DNA of 19,866 nt. It comes from an uncultured Collinsella sp. GTDB taxonomy: Bacteria > Actinomycetota > Coriobacteriia > Coriobacteriales > Coriobacteriaceae. Of this stretch, positions 1-8,212 are shown in pieces; the first letter of the stretch is position 1; every line of letters begins with the position of its first letter. The position numbers and the translations under genes were made by a program. The notes beneath the pieces were generated by a model. The model did not search any database, was not told the DNA's origin, and saw only the letters and a program-made list of their open reading frames with translations. Where the stretch lies: assembly GCA_902495085.1 (NCBI GenBank), contig CABUWA010000018.1, positions 1 to 19,866 of the forward strand, read 5' to 3'.

Positions 1-159
1 CGAGAAAAGCGGCATGGCCAACCCTCGTGCGTTTAAAGTTCGTTTGCGAGCGGCGGGCGCGGAGCCGAGCCGTTCGCGGTGGCATAGATGCTGCTAGTGT
101 AGCACGCTCGGGTGCATGGGGAGGATAGCGGGATGCGAGGTTGCCTGTCTGGCTTGGCC

Positions 160-867
160 TTAGCGCTTCTTCTTGTTCTTCTTCTGCTTGCGCTTGGTCT
201 CCTGGGGCTTGTCGCCCTGTTTGGCTTCGGCAGCGGCCTTCTCGGCCTTCATCTTCTTGCGCTTGGTCTCGATGTGGAGTTTTTTGTTGATGCGCGCCTT
301 GAGGAAGGGACCGAACTGCTCGGCATCGCCGCGGACAAAGGTGTCCTTAGGGATCGTCACGCCCTGGTCGGCGAACATGGCCACAAAGATGCGCTCGCCG
401 TCGAGCACGTGGTCGAGCTTTTCAAACGGGAAGAACTGCGACTTGCCGCTCTTGCCCCAAACCATCAGGCCGTCCTCGTTGGCGGCGACGCGGCGATAGC
501 GGCCACCCATGGACTCGTCGGCCTCGACGGCGTCGATAAAGTCGCGGGCGAGGGTGTGGTGCAGGTTTTTGCTCCACCAGGCCAAAAAGGCGCCGAATAC
601 GATCAGGACGACGCCAAACTTGATCCAGTTGCCGCCGGCCACCAGCATGCCGATGCCGATGAGCGCGGCAATTGCCGCGGCGACATACAGCGAGCCGCGA
701 CGCCTGGGCGAGGCGACCAGGCGGGCGAAGTCGGTGACCAGGTCGTTTTCGTACTGGTACTCGTTGAGGTACAGGATGCCGTCGTCGGCTGCGGCCTGCG
801 TTTCGAGCGCGACCTCGACCTGGTCGGCTGCTTCGGAGGGAACGAGGTTGCTCTCTGCGTCTGCCAT
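160..867 (-). CDS. YcxB-like membrane protein, function unknown
   Basis: Predicted 235-residue membrane protein. About 55 polar residues are followed by two closely spaced hydrophobic segments (roughly residues 58-76 and 82-98). A soluble domain of about 100 residues follows, ending in a very Lys/Glu/Ala-rich tail that is probably disordered and cytosolic. The layout, two helices and then a small globular domain with a Phe-Phe-Pro-Phe-x-Lys stretch, resembles the YcxB-like family, whose role is unknown. The ATG at 867 is preceded by AGGAG about ten bases upstream, which supports this start. It is transcribed divergently from dnaX across about 115 bp. I see no catalytic motif. The family assignment is recognition from memory and moderately sure; that the gene is real is more certain. 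Confidence 0.75.
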   Translation of the reverse strand: MADAESNLVPSEAADQVEVALETQAAADDGILYLNEYQYENDLVTDFARLVASPRRRGSLYVAAAIAALIGIGMLVAGGNWIKFGVVLIVFGAFLAWWSKNLHHTLARDFIDAVEADESMGGRYRRVAANEDGLMVWGKSGKSQFFPFEKLDHVLDGERIFVAMFADQGVTIPKDTFVRGDAEQFGPFLKARINKKLHIETKRKKMKAEKAAAEAKQGDKPQETKRKQKKNKKKR

Positions 868-983
868 GCTCTTTGGACTCCTATCGCGGCGGGCTCGCCG
901 TACGGGTTATTATGGAATGCAGTATGCCGTGCGACCGCATGGCCGCCGCGGCAACAAGACTCAGTATACCCGGGGGAGCACCC

Positions 984-3452
984 ATGGAATCGTTGTACCG
1001 AAAGTATCGCCCGCTCACCTTCGACTCCGTGGTGGGCCAGCAGCATATCGTCTCGACGCTCGAGCACGCCATCACCGAGGGACGCCTGTCCCACGCCTAC
1101 CTGTTCTGCGGACCGCGCGGCACGGGCAAGACCACCATGGCGCGCATTCTGGCCAAGGCGCTGCTGTGCCGCAATGCCGAGGCGGCGCGCACCGAGGGTA
1201 CAAGCGGCTGCATGCCTGACGGTACTTGCGAGGAGTGCGAGCTCATTGCCGAGGGTAACCACCCCGATGTTTACGAGCTCGATGCCGCCTCCCGCACGGG
1301 CGTGGACAATGTGCGCGAGGAAATTATCAACTCCGTCAACTTTGCCCCGGTGCGCGGCAAGTACAAGATTTATATCATCGACGAGGTCCACATGCTCACG
1401 ACGGCGGCGTTCAACGCGCTGCTCAAGACGCTTGAGGAGCCGCCGGCGCACGTGATCTTTGTGCTGTGCACCACCGACCCGCAAAAGATTCTGGAGACCA
1501 TCCTCTCGCGCTGCCAGCGTTTCGATTTCCATCGCATCGGCAACGAGGATATTGAGCATCGCCTGGCATACGTGTGCGAGCAGGAGGGCTTCGATTACGA
1601 CGACGAGGCGCTGGCTATCGTGGCGCGTCATGCCAAGGGCGGCATGCGCGACGCGTTGTCCACGCTGGAGCAGCTGAGCGTCTTTGGCAACGGTTCTGTG
1701 CATGCGGACGACGCCCGCTCGCTTTTAGGCGAGGTTTCGGACCAGATTCTGGGCGAGTTTTCCCGTGCCATTGCCGATCGCGATGTTGCCGAGCTCTATG
1801 GACTGATTCGTGCGCAGGTCGAGGAAGGAAACGACCTGCTGGAACTGACGCGCGACCTGGTGGCGCATGTGCGTGACGCGTACGTTGCCTGCGTTGCCGG
1901 TGCCCGTGCCGAGCTGTTTGAGGGCGGCTCCGAGCAGGCCGAGGCGCTTGCTGCCGAGGCCGCTGCCTTTGGCGAGCATCCTGCCGACCGCCTGGCCCGT
2001 GTGCTGACGGTGCTCGACGATGCCGCACTGGAGATGAGGGGCGCGAGCGACGTGCGCCTGGTGCTCGAGATCGCCTGCACACGCCTGGCACGTCCCGAGG
2101 CCGATTTAACGATTGAGGCATTGGCCGAGCGCGTGGCGCGTCTGGAGTCCATGGTTGCCAACGGCGCCGTGCCGGCGAGCGTGGCTGCTGCTCAGGCCGC
2201 CGCGCCTGCAGCATCCGTACCTGCTACTGCCCAGCAGCCGACGCTCATTTCGGGCGCCCGTGCTGCCGCTCCGGCGGCATCCGCTGCCCCTGCTGCTACG
2301 TCCGCGCGCCAGGGTGGCATGCCTTGGGACCGTGGTGCTGCCGCTCCGGCGGCTCAGCCTGCACCCGTGTCAGCTTCCAAGCCTGCAGCGCCTGCACCTC
2401 AGCCTGCGCCGGCTCCGACGTCTCAGCCCGTTGCGGCCCCCGCGCCTGTCACCGCTCCGGCATCTAAGCCCCAGTCCAACAATGCCGCCCAGGTTGCCGC
2501 CGCCGGTGCTGCCGAGACGCCCGCGGTCGGGGATGCCGGAGAGATGCAGCGCAAATGGGCCGAGGTTGTCGAGCGTGTCAAGGCGCGTCAGGCCTCCTAC
2601 GCAGGGCTTTTGCTCAACGCCCGCGCCACGGCCGACGACGGCTCCAAGCTCACGGTCTCGTTCCCTGCGGGCTCGACCTTTGCCATCAAGATGCTCGGTC
2701 GCGCCGATACACAGTCGGTGGTTCTGCCGACGGTCTGCGCAGTCTTCGGTCGTCGTACCGTCGACTATGTCCTGGATGGGGGTGGCACGCCGGCTCCTCA
2801 ACATGAGGAGCATTCTCCATCTGCACGGGCTGCGGCATCTGCGGACCCGCAACCCGTGTCCTCGGCGGCCCCTGCATTCTCGAGCGCCAGCGCGTCGCAG
2901 CAGCAAACGGCACCGGTAGCGGCATCGACCCCGTCGGCGCCTAAGCCCGCGGCGCCCAAACCGGCTGCTCCGACACCCGCGCCCAAGCCCGCCTCGCCCG
3001 CGCCCAAGTCGTCTGACCTGGGCAAAGCCCCCTGGCTACGCTCCGACAACCCCGCCGGCGCTCCTGCCACGGGTAAGCTCCCGACTGAGCTCGCACCCCG
3101 TGCGCCCGAGCGCTCTGCCGCTCCCAAATCTCAGCCTGCCGCGTCGTCTGCGCCATGGGAATCCGAGCAGGTTCCCTACGACGATGCCATGGTCGGCGGT
3201 TTTGCTGGCGATGCGAGCGGGGACGATCTGCCTCCGTTCGACGTGCCGGGTGCGACGCCCGCGCCCAAGTCCGTTGTAGCTGCCCCCAAAGAGGAGGACG
3301 CTCCTGCAGCTCCCTGGGAGTCCAACCCCGGCGCCGGCAGCCCCTTCGGCCACCAGGGCGCAGCCCCGAGCATCCCGCAGACCGAGGACGAGGCCAAAGC
3401 CCTCATCCGCAGCGTCTTCGGTCAGGCCACCATCTTCAAACCGGTGGAGTAG
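984..3452 (+). CDS. dnaX: DNA polymerase III subunit gamma/tau
   Basis: Clamp-loader ATPase of the replicative polymerase, 822 residues. An AAA+ domain is clear: Walker A GPRGTGKT at 43-50, zinc-binding cysteines C62, C76, C82 and C85, Walker B IIDEVH with D133/E134, the LKTLEEPP stretch near 147-154, sensor 1 around T163-T164 and the SRC arginine-finger motif at 175-177. Domains II and III follow to about residue 360. A long Ala/Pro/Ser-rich linker, typical of high-GC actinobacteria, surrounds a small conserved block (about 510-600) and ends in a conserved C-terminal peptide, the likely alpha-binding tail. The ATG at 984 is chosen because the protein then begins MESLYRKYRP, the usual family start, and GGGGGAG lies just upstream. 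The frame stays open back to 873 but lacks family similarity there. I saw no obvious A-rich slippery site for making a short gamma form. Confidence 0.97.
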   Translation: MESLYRKYRPLTFDSVVGQQHIVSTLEHAITEGRLSHAYLFCGPRGTGKTTMARILAKALLCRNAEAARTEGTSGCMPDGTCEECELIAEGNHPDVYELDAASRTGVDNVREEIINSVNFAPVRGKYKIYIIDEVHMLTTAAFNALLKTLEEPPAHVIFVLCTTDPQKILETILSRCQRFDFHRIGNEDIEHRLAYVCEQEGFDYDDEALAIVARHAKGGMRDALSTLEQLSVFGNGSVHADDARSLLGEVSDQILGEFSRAIADRDVAELYGLIRAQVEEGNDLLELTRDLVAHVRDAYVACVAGARAELFEGGSEQAEALAAEAAAFGEHPADRLARVLTVLDDAALEMRGASDVRLVLEIACTRLARPEADLTIEALAERVARLESMVANGAVPASVAAAQAAAPAASVPATAQQPTLISGARAAAPAASAAPAATSARQGGMPWDRGAAAPAAQPAPVSASKPAAPAPQPAPAPTSQPVAAPAPVTAPASKPQSNNAAQVAAAGAAETPAVGDAGEMQRKWAEVVERVKARQASYAGLLLNARATADDGSKLTVSFPAGSTFAIKMLGRADTQSVVLPTVCAVFGRRTVDYVLDGGGTPAPQHEEHSPSARAAASADPQPVSSAAPAFSSASASQQQTAPVAASTPSAPKPAAPKPAAPTPAPKPASPAPKSSDLGKAPWLRSDNPAGAPATGKLPTELAPRAPERSAAPKSQPAASSAPWESEQVPYDDAMVGGFAGDASGDDLPPFDVPGATPAPKSVVAAPKEEDAPAAPWESNPGAGSPFGHQGAAPSIPQTEDEAKALIRSVFGQATIFKPVE

Positions 3453-3473
3453 CTGCGTGGGCGGGTATACCGT

Positions 3474-3947
3474 TCAAGAAGAGGGCCCCTTGTCCGGGCG
3501 CATCTGTATTTCGGACATGTGCAACGTGGTGCCGCGTATATCGCATTCGAGCAGACAGGTGCGCGACGGCCGGCCTAGGATGTTGAGGTCGATACGATAC
3601 GTCGCATGGCTGTCTGTGTGCTCGACTTGCTCGGCGTCGACGGTTGCTCCGATTGTCAAATAGTCGCCTAGCTCGGCATCGACAATCTTGGAGTTAGTAA
3701 TCTCGACCTTGAGCTCTTGGTAGAGGGACGGGCTGTTGTAGTAAATGGTTCGGGTTCCATCGGTGCACTCATCGGTCGTTTCCCATTTGACGACGGGCTG
3801 GTCCGAGCTGGCTACCAGCAGTTCTGCTCCAAAGGCTATAGCATGGGTGATGACAACCAGCAATGCCCAGCCGACAAAGAGATAGAGAACCACATATGCA
3901 ACGGGGTGTTTTGAGCGGATGTTTTGGAGCGCGTTGGGGGCATTCAT
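3474..3947 (-). CDS. Membrane-anchored hypothetical protein
   Basis: A 157-residue protein I do not recognise. Residues about 16-46 form one long hydrophobic segment after a short basic N-terminus, so it is probably anchored with its C-terminal 110 residues outside. That part is polar and beta-rich in appearance, with three cysteines (in the DECTDG, RTCLLEC region), perhaps forming a disulfide. GGAGG seven to ten bases upstream of the ATG supports the start. It converges on dnaX with only about 20 bp between the two stop codons and interrupts the dnaX-ybaB-recR order common in bacteria. No function can be named. Confidence 0.7.
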   Translation of the reverse strand: MNAPNALQNIRSKHPVAYVVLYLFVGWALLVVITHAIAFGAELLVASSDQPVVKWETTDECTDGTRTIYYNSPSLYQELKVEITNSKIVDAELGDYLTIGATVDAEQVEHTDSHATYRIDLNILGRPSRTCLLECDIRGTTLHMSEIQMRPDKGPSS

Positions 3948-4286
3948 GGGGCACCTCCAAATTACTATCTATGGCAATCAAATTATACCCTGCCGCCATG
4001 TGCGCCGCCTCGAGCAGCGGTTCGGCATTTAGCTATTTAGTGGCGCACATGAAATGCCGGATTCGGCTCTACTAGATTGAGTGTGCGATATTATGCAACC
4101 TTGCATAATTCGACCTTGCATAATCTTTGAGTGCGGTTTGTATTGGAGGACATGTATATCGACTGAGGTAACACGTCCGCCCCGCTCTCTCGCCGCGCGC
4201 CGTGGTACGATTTTTGAGTTTGAAAGTCCCGCCGTGCTCCGGCTGCCCTTGCAGCTCGGCGTGCGGCCGCACGTAAAGGAGCCATC
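3948..4286. promoter_or_regulatory. Divergent intergenic region with an operator-like palindrome cluster
   Basis: This 339-bp gap separates the minus-strand hypothetical gene from ybaB. Its main feature is at 4090-4109: two perfect 9-bp inverted arms (ATTATGCAA and TTGCATAAT) separated by CC. The CCTTGCATAAT half is then repeated directly at 4114-4124, 15 bp further on. Such spaced half-sites look like a transcription-factor operator. I could not place convincing -35/-10 pairs in either direction. The rest of the gap shows only the GC-rich ybaB leader with its AAAGGAG ribosome-binding site at 4275-4281. Confidence 0.45.
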
Positions 4287-4607
4287 ATGGCCGGTATGAA
4301 CATGCAGCAGATGATGAAGCAGGCTCGCAAGATGCAGGAGCAGCTTGCCGCCGCGCAGGAGAACCTCAAGTCCCAGACCGTCGACGCCTCTGCCGGCGGC
4401 GGCATGGTCAAGGTGACCGTTAACGGCGAGATGGAGCTCGTCAACCTCACCATCGATCCCGATGCGCTCGATCCCGAGGACGTCGATATGCTGCAGGATA
4501 TGATCATGGCTGCCGTCAACGAGGCCGTCCGCGGCGTCAACGAGCTCGCCAACAAGCAGATGGGCGCCATCACCGGCGGCCTCAACATCCCGGGCATGCC
4601 GTTCTAA
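4287..4607 (+). CDS. ybaB: YbaB/EbfC family nucleoid-associated protein
   Basis: A 106-residue protein, the usual family length. An N-terminal amphipathic helix rich in Met/Gln/Lys (MNMQQMMKQARKMQEQL) leads into the conserved beta core (GGGMVKVTVNGEMELVNLTID) and a helix ending in the GGLNIPGMPF tail. Family members form tweezer-like dimers that bind DNA and are nearly always encoded next to recR, as here. AAAGGAG lies six bases before the ATG. recR begins 13 bp after the stop, so the two are almost certainly one transcript. The exact role is not settled in the family; suggestions are nucleoid organisation or assistance to recombination repair. Confidence 0.95.
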   Translation: MAGMNMQQMMKQARKMQEQLAAAQENLKSQTVDASAGGGMVKVTVNGEMELVNLTIDPDALDPEDVDMLQDMIMAAVNEAVRGVNELANKQMGAITGGLNIPGMPF

Positions 4608-4620
4608 GACACGCATATAT

Positions 4621-5217
4621 ATGAGTGCCAACCACAGTCTGCAAAAACTGCTCGATGAGCTGGGCCGTCTGCCGGGCATTGGTCCCAAGTCGGCCCAGCG
4701 CATCGCCTATTACCTGTTGGAGGCCGACGCCGAGGAGGCGCGCCGCCTGGCCGAGGCCATCCTGGAGGTCAAGCAGGAGGTCCACTTTTGCAGCCGCTGC
4801 TTTAACTACGCCACGGCCGACGAGTGCTCCATCTGCCAGGACCCGATGCGCGATACCACTCGCATTTGCGTGGTGGGCGAGCCGCGCGATGTCCAGGCGA
4901 TCGAGCGCACGGGCAGCTACCACGGCCTCTACCACGTATTGGGCGGCGTGATCAGTCCCATGGACAAGATTGGCCCCGAGCAGCTGCACATTCGAGAGCT
5001 GCTGGCACGCTTGGGCCACGAGGACATCCACGAGGTCATCATCGCCACCAACCCCAATATTGAGGGCGAGACCACGGCGAGCTATCTGGCCCGTACCATC
5101 AAGCCGTTGGGCGTCGAGGTGTCGCGTCTGGCAAGCGGCCTTCCCGTGGGCGGCGACTTGGAGTATGCCGACGAGCTTACGCTTGGCCGCGCCATCGAGG
5201 CCCGCCGCGCGATTTAG
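4621..5217 (+). CDS. recR: Recombination mediator protein RecR
   Basis: A 198-residue protein, full length for RecR, which works with RecO and RecF to load RecA on gapped DNA. The helix-hairpin-helix is at about 12-30 (LGRLPGIGPKSAQRIAYYLL). The zinc finger uses C57, C60, C69 and C72. The Toprim domain follows from R81 with GEPRD, including E87 and the segment ATNPNIEGE at 142-150. The C-terminal region has the typical ASGLPVGGDLEYAD sequence. There is no clear Shine-Dalgarno sequence in the 13 bp between the ybaB stop and this ATG, so translation may depend on coupling to ybaB. Confidence 0.97.
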   Translation: MSANHSLQKLLDELGRLPGIGPKSAQRIAYYLLEADAEEARRLAEAILEVKQEVHFCSRCFNYATADECSICQDPMRDTTRICVVGEPRDVQAIERTGSYHGLYHVLGGVISPMDKIGPEQLHIRELLARLGHEDIHEVIIATNPNIEGETTASYLARTIKPLGVEVSRLASGLPVGGDLEYADELTLGRAIEARRAI

Positions 5218-5254
5218 GTGGCGAGCCTGCTCCTGCCGTATGTTTTCCTCGCGA

Positions 5255-5284
5255 CGCACGGGGTAGTCATAATTTCCCCGTGCG
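5255..5284 (+). terminator. Hairpin after recR, possible terminator
   Basis: Perfect 9-bp inverted arms CGCACGGGG and CCCCGTGCG with a 12-base loop lie about 40 bp after the recR stop. No T-run follows, so it is not a classic intrinsic terminator, but position and strength suggest a 3' end or RNA-stabilising hairpin for ybaB-recR. Confidence 0.5.
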
Positions 5285-5292
5285 ACTGTGAG

Positions 5293-5308
5293 TTTGTTGT
5301 GCAACAAA
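5293..5308. promoter_or_regulatory. Palindrome TTTGTTG-TG-CAACAAA
   Basis: Perfect 7-bp inverted arms with a 2-bp centre, upstream of the kinase/FHA operon. Its core GTTGTGCAAC nearly matches a second palindrome, GTTGCGCAAC, at 5369-5378, about 75 bp downstream. Two related palindromes before one operon suggest a binding site for a dimeric regulator. No regulator is encoded nearby. Confidence 0.35.
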
Positions 5309-5368
5309 GATGCTTCGTATCCGCTTATCGCATGGATGCTTCCGCTCGCATCCTTAATTTGTCCATTC

Positions 5369-5398
5369 GTTGCGCAACCTTTTTGGTTCGCTGATACA
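5369..5398 (+). promoter_or_regulatory. Candidate promoter overlapping a 10-bp palindrome
   Basis: TTGCGC at 5370-5375 and GATACA at 5393-5398 are separated by exactly 17 bp, an acceptable sigma70-type arrangement for the operon starting at 5463. The -35 element lies inside the perfect palindrome GTTGCGCAAC, so a protein bound there would compete with RNA polymerase. The match to consensus is only moderate. Confidence 0.4.
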
Positions 5399-5424
5399 CT
5401 CAAATATGGATTCGAATGAATGCG

Positions 5425-5447
5425 CCGCTCCCGAGCGGTGTGTTTTT
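5425..5447 (+). terminator. Leader hairpin with T-run, attenuator-like
   Basis: CCGCTC-CC-GAGCGG forms a compact 6-bp stem and is followed within ten bases by five T residues, 15 bp before the first gene of the operon and just before its GGAGGAG ribosome-binding site. It lies between the candidate promoter and the gene, so it could act as an attenuator or simply insulate the operon from readthrough. The short loop weakens the case. Confidence 0.35.
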
Positions 5448-5462
5448 GTTGGAGGAGAACGC

Positions 5463-6368
5463 ATGCGGCCCGGTGGCACTCAGACAAAGCGCGGCGCCGC
5501 GGTGCGCATACGACGCCGACTGGGCTTGGCGCCGCGGGCGTACGCACTGCTATCGTGCTCGCTGGTGCTGGTCATAGCTGGCGTTTCTGCCTATGGCATG
5601 ACCGTGCCGTCCATGATGCAGGCGCATGCCGCACGCGAACCGCGCGTGGGGCATGAGGTCAAAAGCGATCTGGGCACCACGACTGGATATGCTTGGGCAA
5701 GTGTGGTCGGGCATATTGTGTTTGGCACCGACGATGCGGACGGCGCCGAGGCCCCGGACAACGAAGTCACGCTTGCCAATGGCAAAACCATCGTGCTCAC
5801 CAACACCAAGATCATCGATCGATTGTCCAACAATAGCGTGGCGGCAACGGTGAATAAGGTCGAGCAGCAAAAGGAGCAGGACGCCCAGCAGTCCGGAAAG
5901 CCCGGTAGCTCGGATACTTCTGGCTCCGGCTCGGATTCATCGAGTTCGGGCGGCGGCTCTGGGTCGGGTTCCTCTACCGGAGGGCCTGGAAACGGCGGCT
6001 CGACGGGCGGCAACACTGACAACGATGCAAACTCCGGCGGCCTTTCCGCTGCTGAGGAAGAGAGCATTCACAGTTGGCTTGTGACCAAGTACAACATGCT
6101 CGACGGCTATGTTTCTCGTGCCAATGACGTGGTCTCGACCTATAACTCTACGGGAGATCCCAGGCCGTGCGACAGCCTGGTCGGGGAGATGTTTGTCATT
6201 CGAGCCGAGTTCGGTCGTCAGACATTCTCGCCCCGGTCAAAGTGGTATCAGCAGTATGCCAATCTGTGGGGCTGTTACACCAACCTATGTCAATGGGTCG
6301 GCCATTACGGCGATGATGACGTCGCGCTCGGTAACTTCAACAATAACGTGGCGGCGCTTGCCCTATGA
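5463..6368 (+). CDS. Membrane-anchored secreted protein, first gene of kinase/FHA operon
   Basis: A 301-residue protein of unknown function. A strongly basic N-terminus (residues 9-25) precedes one hydrophobic segment at about 26-47, so it is a signal anchor or uncleaved signal peptide with the rest outside. Residues 60-135 form a small domain, and about 145-195 are a Ser/Gly/Thr/Asn-rich flexible linker. The last 100 residues are compact and helical in appearance, with aromatic residues and cysteines C236, C271 and C276. The ATG at 5463 has GGAGGAG five bases upstream; an earlier in-frame start lacks this. The stop overlaps the start of the kinase gene (ATGATGA), so the two are translationally coupled. 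It may be a sensor or target linked to the kinase; that is inference from context only. Confidence 0.8.
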   Translation: MRPGGTQTKRGAAVRIRRRLGLAPRAYALLSCSLVLVIAGVSAYGMTVPSMMQAHAAREPRVGHEVKSDLGTTTGYAWASVVGHIVFGTDDADGAEAPDNEVTLANGKTIVLTNTKIIDRLSNNSVAATVNKVEQQKEQDAQQSGKPGSSDTSGSGSDSSSSGGGSGSGSSTGGPGNGGSTGGNTDNDANSGGLSAAEEESIHSWLVTKYNMLDGYVSRANDVVSTYNSTGDPRPCDSLVGEMFVIRAEFGRQTFSPRSKWYQQYANLWGCYTNLCQWVGHYGDDDVALGNFNNNVAALAL

Positions 6369-8209
6369 TGACCGATCTTGCATCCACCACACCACAGTCG
6401 CTCGGTCGCGATCCCATGGTCGGCCTGCGCCTGGCGCGTGTCGACGGGTTTGAGCCGGCCATTGCGCTCGGTCAGGACGAACTGCCTGCCTATCTGCGTC
6501 GTTTTACGATGCTGTTTGCCGACGATGCCACCATGCGCCGTGGCGGTATCGGCCGCGTGACGCGTGCCGTCAACGCCCAAGGCGAGGCCGTGGCACTCAA
6601 ACAGCTCATCTTGCCGACGCGCGATGAGTTTGACGACGATGCCGCTCACGAGGCGCTGGTCGCCAAGTTCAAGGCGGCGTTTCGCGAGGAATACGAATGC
6701 CATCGCGCCCTTTCGGGCCTTAAGGGCTTTCCCCGCCTCTATGGCTGGGGCGAGGTCGACGGTGTGCCTGCAATTGTCATGGAATGGGTCGAGGGCGAGA
6801 CGCTTGCCCGCTTGCGTTCGCGACTTGCCGTGGACGATGCCGGACGCCTGTCGCCGCTTGTGGCGGCGCGTCTGGGTCGCGACCTGTTCGATCTGCTCTG
6901 CCGTATGAGCCTGGTGGGCGAGGGCTTTGTCCATCGCGATATTTCGCCCGCTAATATTATGGTGCGCACGGCGCGTCTACCGCTTGACCGGCAGCTTGCC
7001 GAGGGCACCTTTGACCTGTGCCTGATCGACTTTGGCTCGTCGCTGGCGCTTGAGCCTGCGTCGGCCGTGGCCGGTACCGGCGGCAAGGCATCCTTTACCG
7101 AGCGCTATGCCACGCTGCGTCGCGCGACGGTTGCCTATGCCCCGCCCGAGATGCTCACCGACGATATTCCCGACCTGCGCGCTTTACGTATGTCGCCGGC
7201 GATTGACGTCTATGCCGCGGCAAGCACGGTTTACGAGCTCATTGCCGGCGTCGCGCCATACGAAGCCGCGCCGAGCACTTCGGGCGCCTCGGGTTCGCGC
7301 AAAAAGACGCGCGACATCGCGAGCCCCTACCGTCTCAAGATGGACACGCGGCCCGACTATCCCATTGGTGCCCATGCGCCCGGTTGTGATTTGACTCAGC
7401 TGCTTCGTCGTGAGCCCGATGTGGCGCTCGCCGCGGCCGAGCAGGCCCAGCAGCTAGGACTTGAGCCGGATTCCGAAGAGCTACGCGATGCGCTGGCGTT
7501 TGTCGATGCCCAGCTGTTCGACGTGGTGATGGCCTGTCTGTCCAGCCATCAAAAAGATCGTCCCGAGCCGGCGGCGGTCGAGGCGGCGCTCTCGGCGTTT
7601 TGTGACCACTATGCGCAAAATGTCGGTCGTTCGCTCCGCGGCGAGCCGCTCACGCCGTGCCCCATGGATGCGTCTGGCCGCGCGGTTCGTCGCGCGGCGA
7701 TGATCGGTGCGGCGGTCGTTTGCAGCGTGGTTTGGGCTGTGGTCGTGGTTTCGGCCGCGCTGCTGGCGTCGGGCGCTCGCGTGACGGCGACTTTGGGATC
7801 GCTCGTGTGGTCTGGGTCGCTACCGGGTATTATTGCCGCACTGGCGTTGGCGCTGCCAGGCATAGCCGGCGTTGCCGCGGGGGCACTTGCGCGCGATCGG
7901 CGCTCGGGCTTCCTGCAGGGCGTGCTTGCGCTTTCTGCCTGCGAGGTTCCGGTGCTGGTTGTGGCTGCATGTAGCGTATTTTCCCAACGCGCCGTGATGG
8001 GCGGCCTTGTTGCCGCTCTGGTTGCGACCTATACGCTTACGTGGTTTTTGCTTGCGATGGGCTTTGCCTTTGAACTTCCCGTTTCGGCACCACGACGCAC
8101 AAAAGCCCAGATGGCGACTCCGCTTGCCGGTGGAGCCGCAGCTGCCCGTACTTTTGGCGGACCTGTCGAAGTATCGTCCGATTCTATTTCTACGACCAAG
8201 GAGGCCTAG
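6365..8209 (+). CDS. Membrane-bound Ser/Thr protein kinase-like protein
   Basis: A 614-residue protein with an N-terminal eukaryotic-type kinase domain and a C-terminal membrane part. Visible kinase elements are a short glycine loop (RRGGIGRV, 58-65), the VALK lysine K79, a likely helix-C glutamate near 108-111, HRDISPAN with D192 and N197, DFG at 222-224, APPE at 259-262, the DVY aspartate at 281 and a late arginine near 399. All catalytic residues seem present, so an active enzyme is likely. From about 446 to 567 there are probably four transmembrane helices, then a polar Ala/Ser/Thr tail. It has no PASTA repeats. It overlaps the upstream gene by four bases and lies three bases before the FHA gene. 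The kinase would act at the inner face of the membrane; substrates are unknown. Confidence 0.88.
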   Translation: MMTDLASTTPQSLGRDPMVGLRLARVDGFEPAIALGQDELPAYLRRFTMLFADDATMRRGGIGRVTRAVNAQGEAVALKQLILPTRDEFDDDAAHEALVAKFKAAFREEYECHRALSGLKGFPRLYGWGEVDGVPAIVMEWVEGETLARLRSRLAVDDAGRLSPLVAARLGRDLFDLLCRMSLVGEGFVHRDISPANIMVRTARLPLDRQLAEGTFDLCLIDFGSSLALEPASAVAGTGGKASFTERYATLRRATVAYAPPEMLTDDIPDLRALRMSPAIDVYAAASTVYELIAGVAPYEAAPSTSGASGSRKKTRDIASPYRLKMDTRPDYPIGAHAPGCDLTQLLRREPDVALAAAEQAQQLGLEPDSEELRDALAFVDAQLFDVVMACLSSHQKDRPEPAAVEAALSAFCDHYAQNVGRSLRGEPLTPCPMDASGRAVRRAAMIGAAVVCSVVWAVVVVSAALLASGARVTATLGSLVWSGSLPGIIAALALALPGIAGVAAGALARDRRSGFLQGVLALSACEVPVLVVAACSVFSQRAVMGGLVAALVATYTLTWFLLAMGFAFELPVSAPRRTKAQMATPLAGGAAAARTFGGPVEVSSDSISTTKEA

Positions 8210-8212
8210 GTC

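Noticed and set aside
1..159. RNA gene (SRP RNA or tRNA) upstream of the YcxB-like gene
   Set aside because: The conserved SRP RNA core and a tRNA cloverleaf could not be found in this stretch; only a weak 5-bp hairpin is visible.
873..983. Extending dnaX 37 codons upstream
   Set aside because: The family N-terminus MESLYRKYRP starts at 984 with a good ribosome-binding site; the upstream codons show no similarity.
984..3452. Programmed frameshift in dnaX giving a short gamma subunit
   Set aside because: I saw no A-rich slippery heptamer with a following hairpin; the GC-rich gene offers no clear site.
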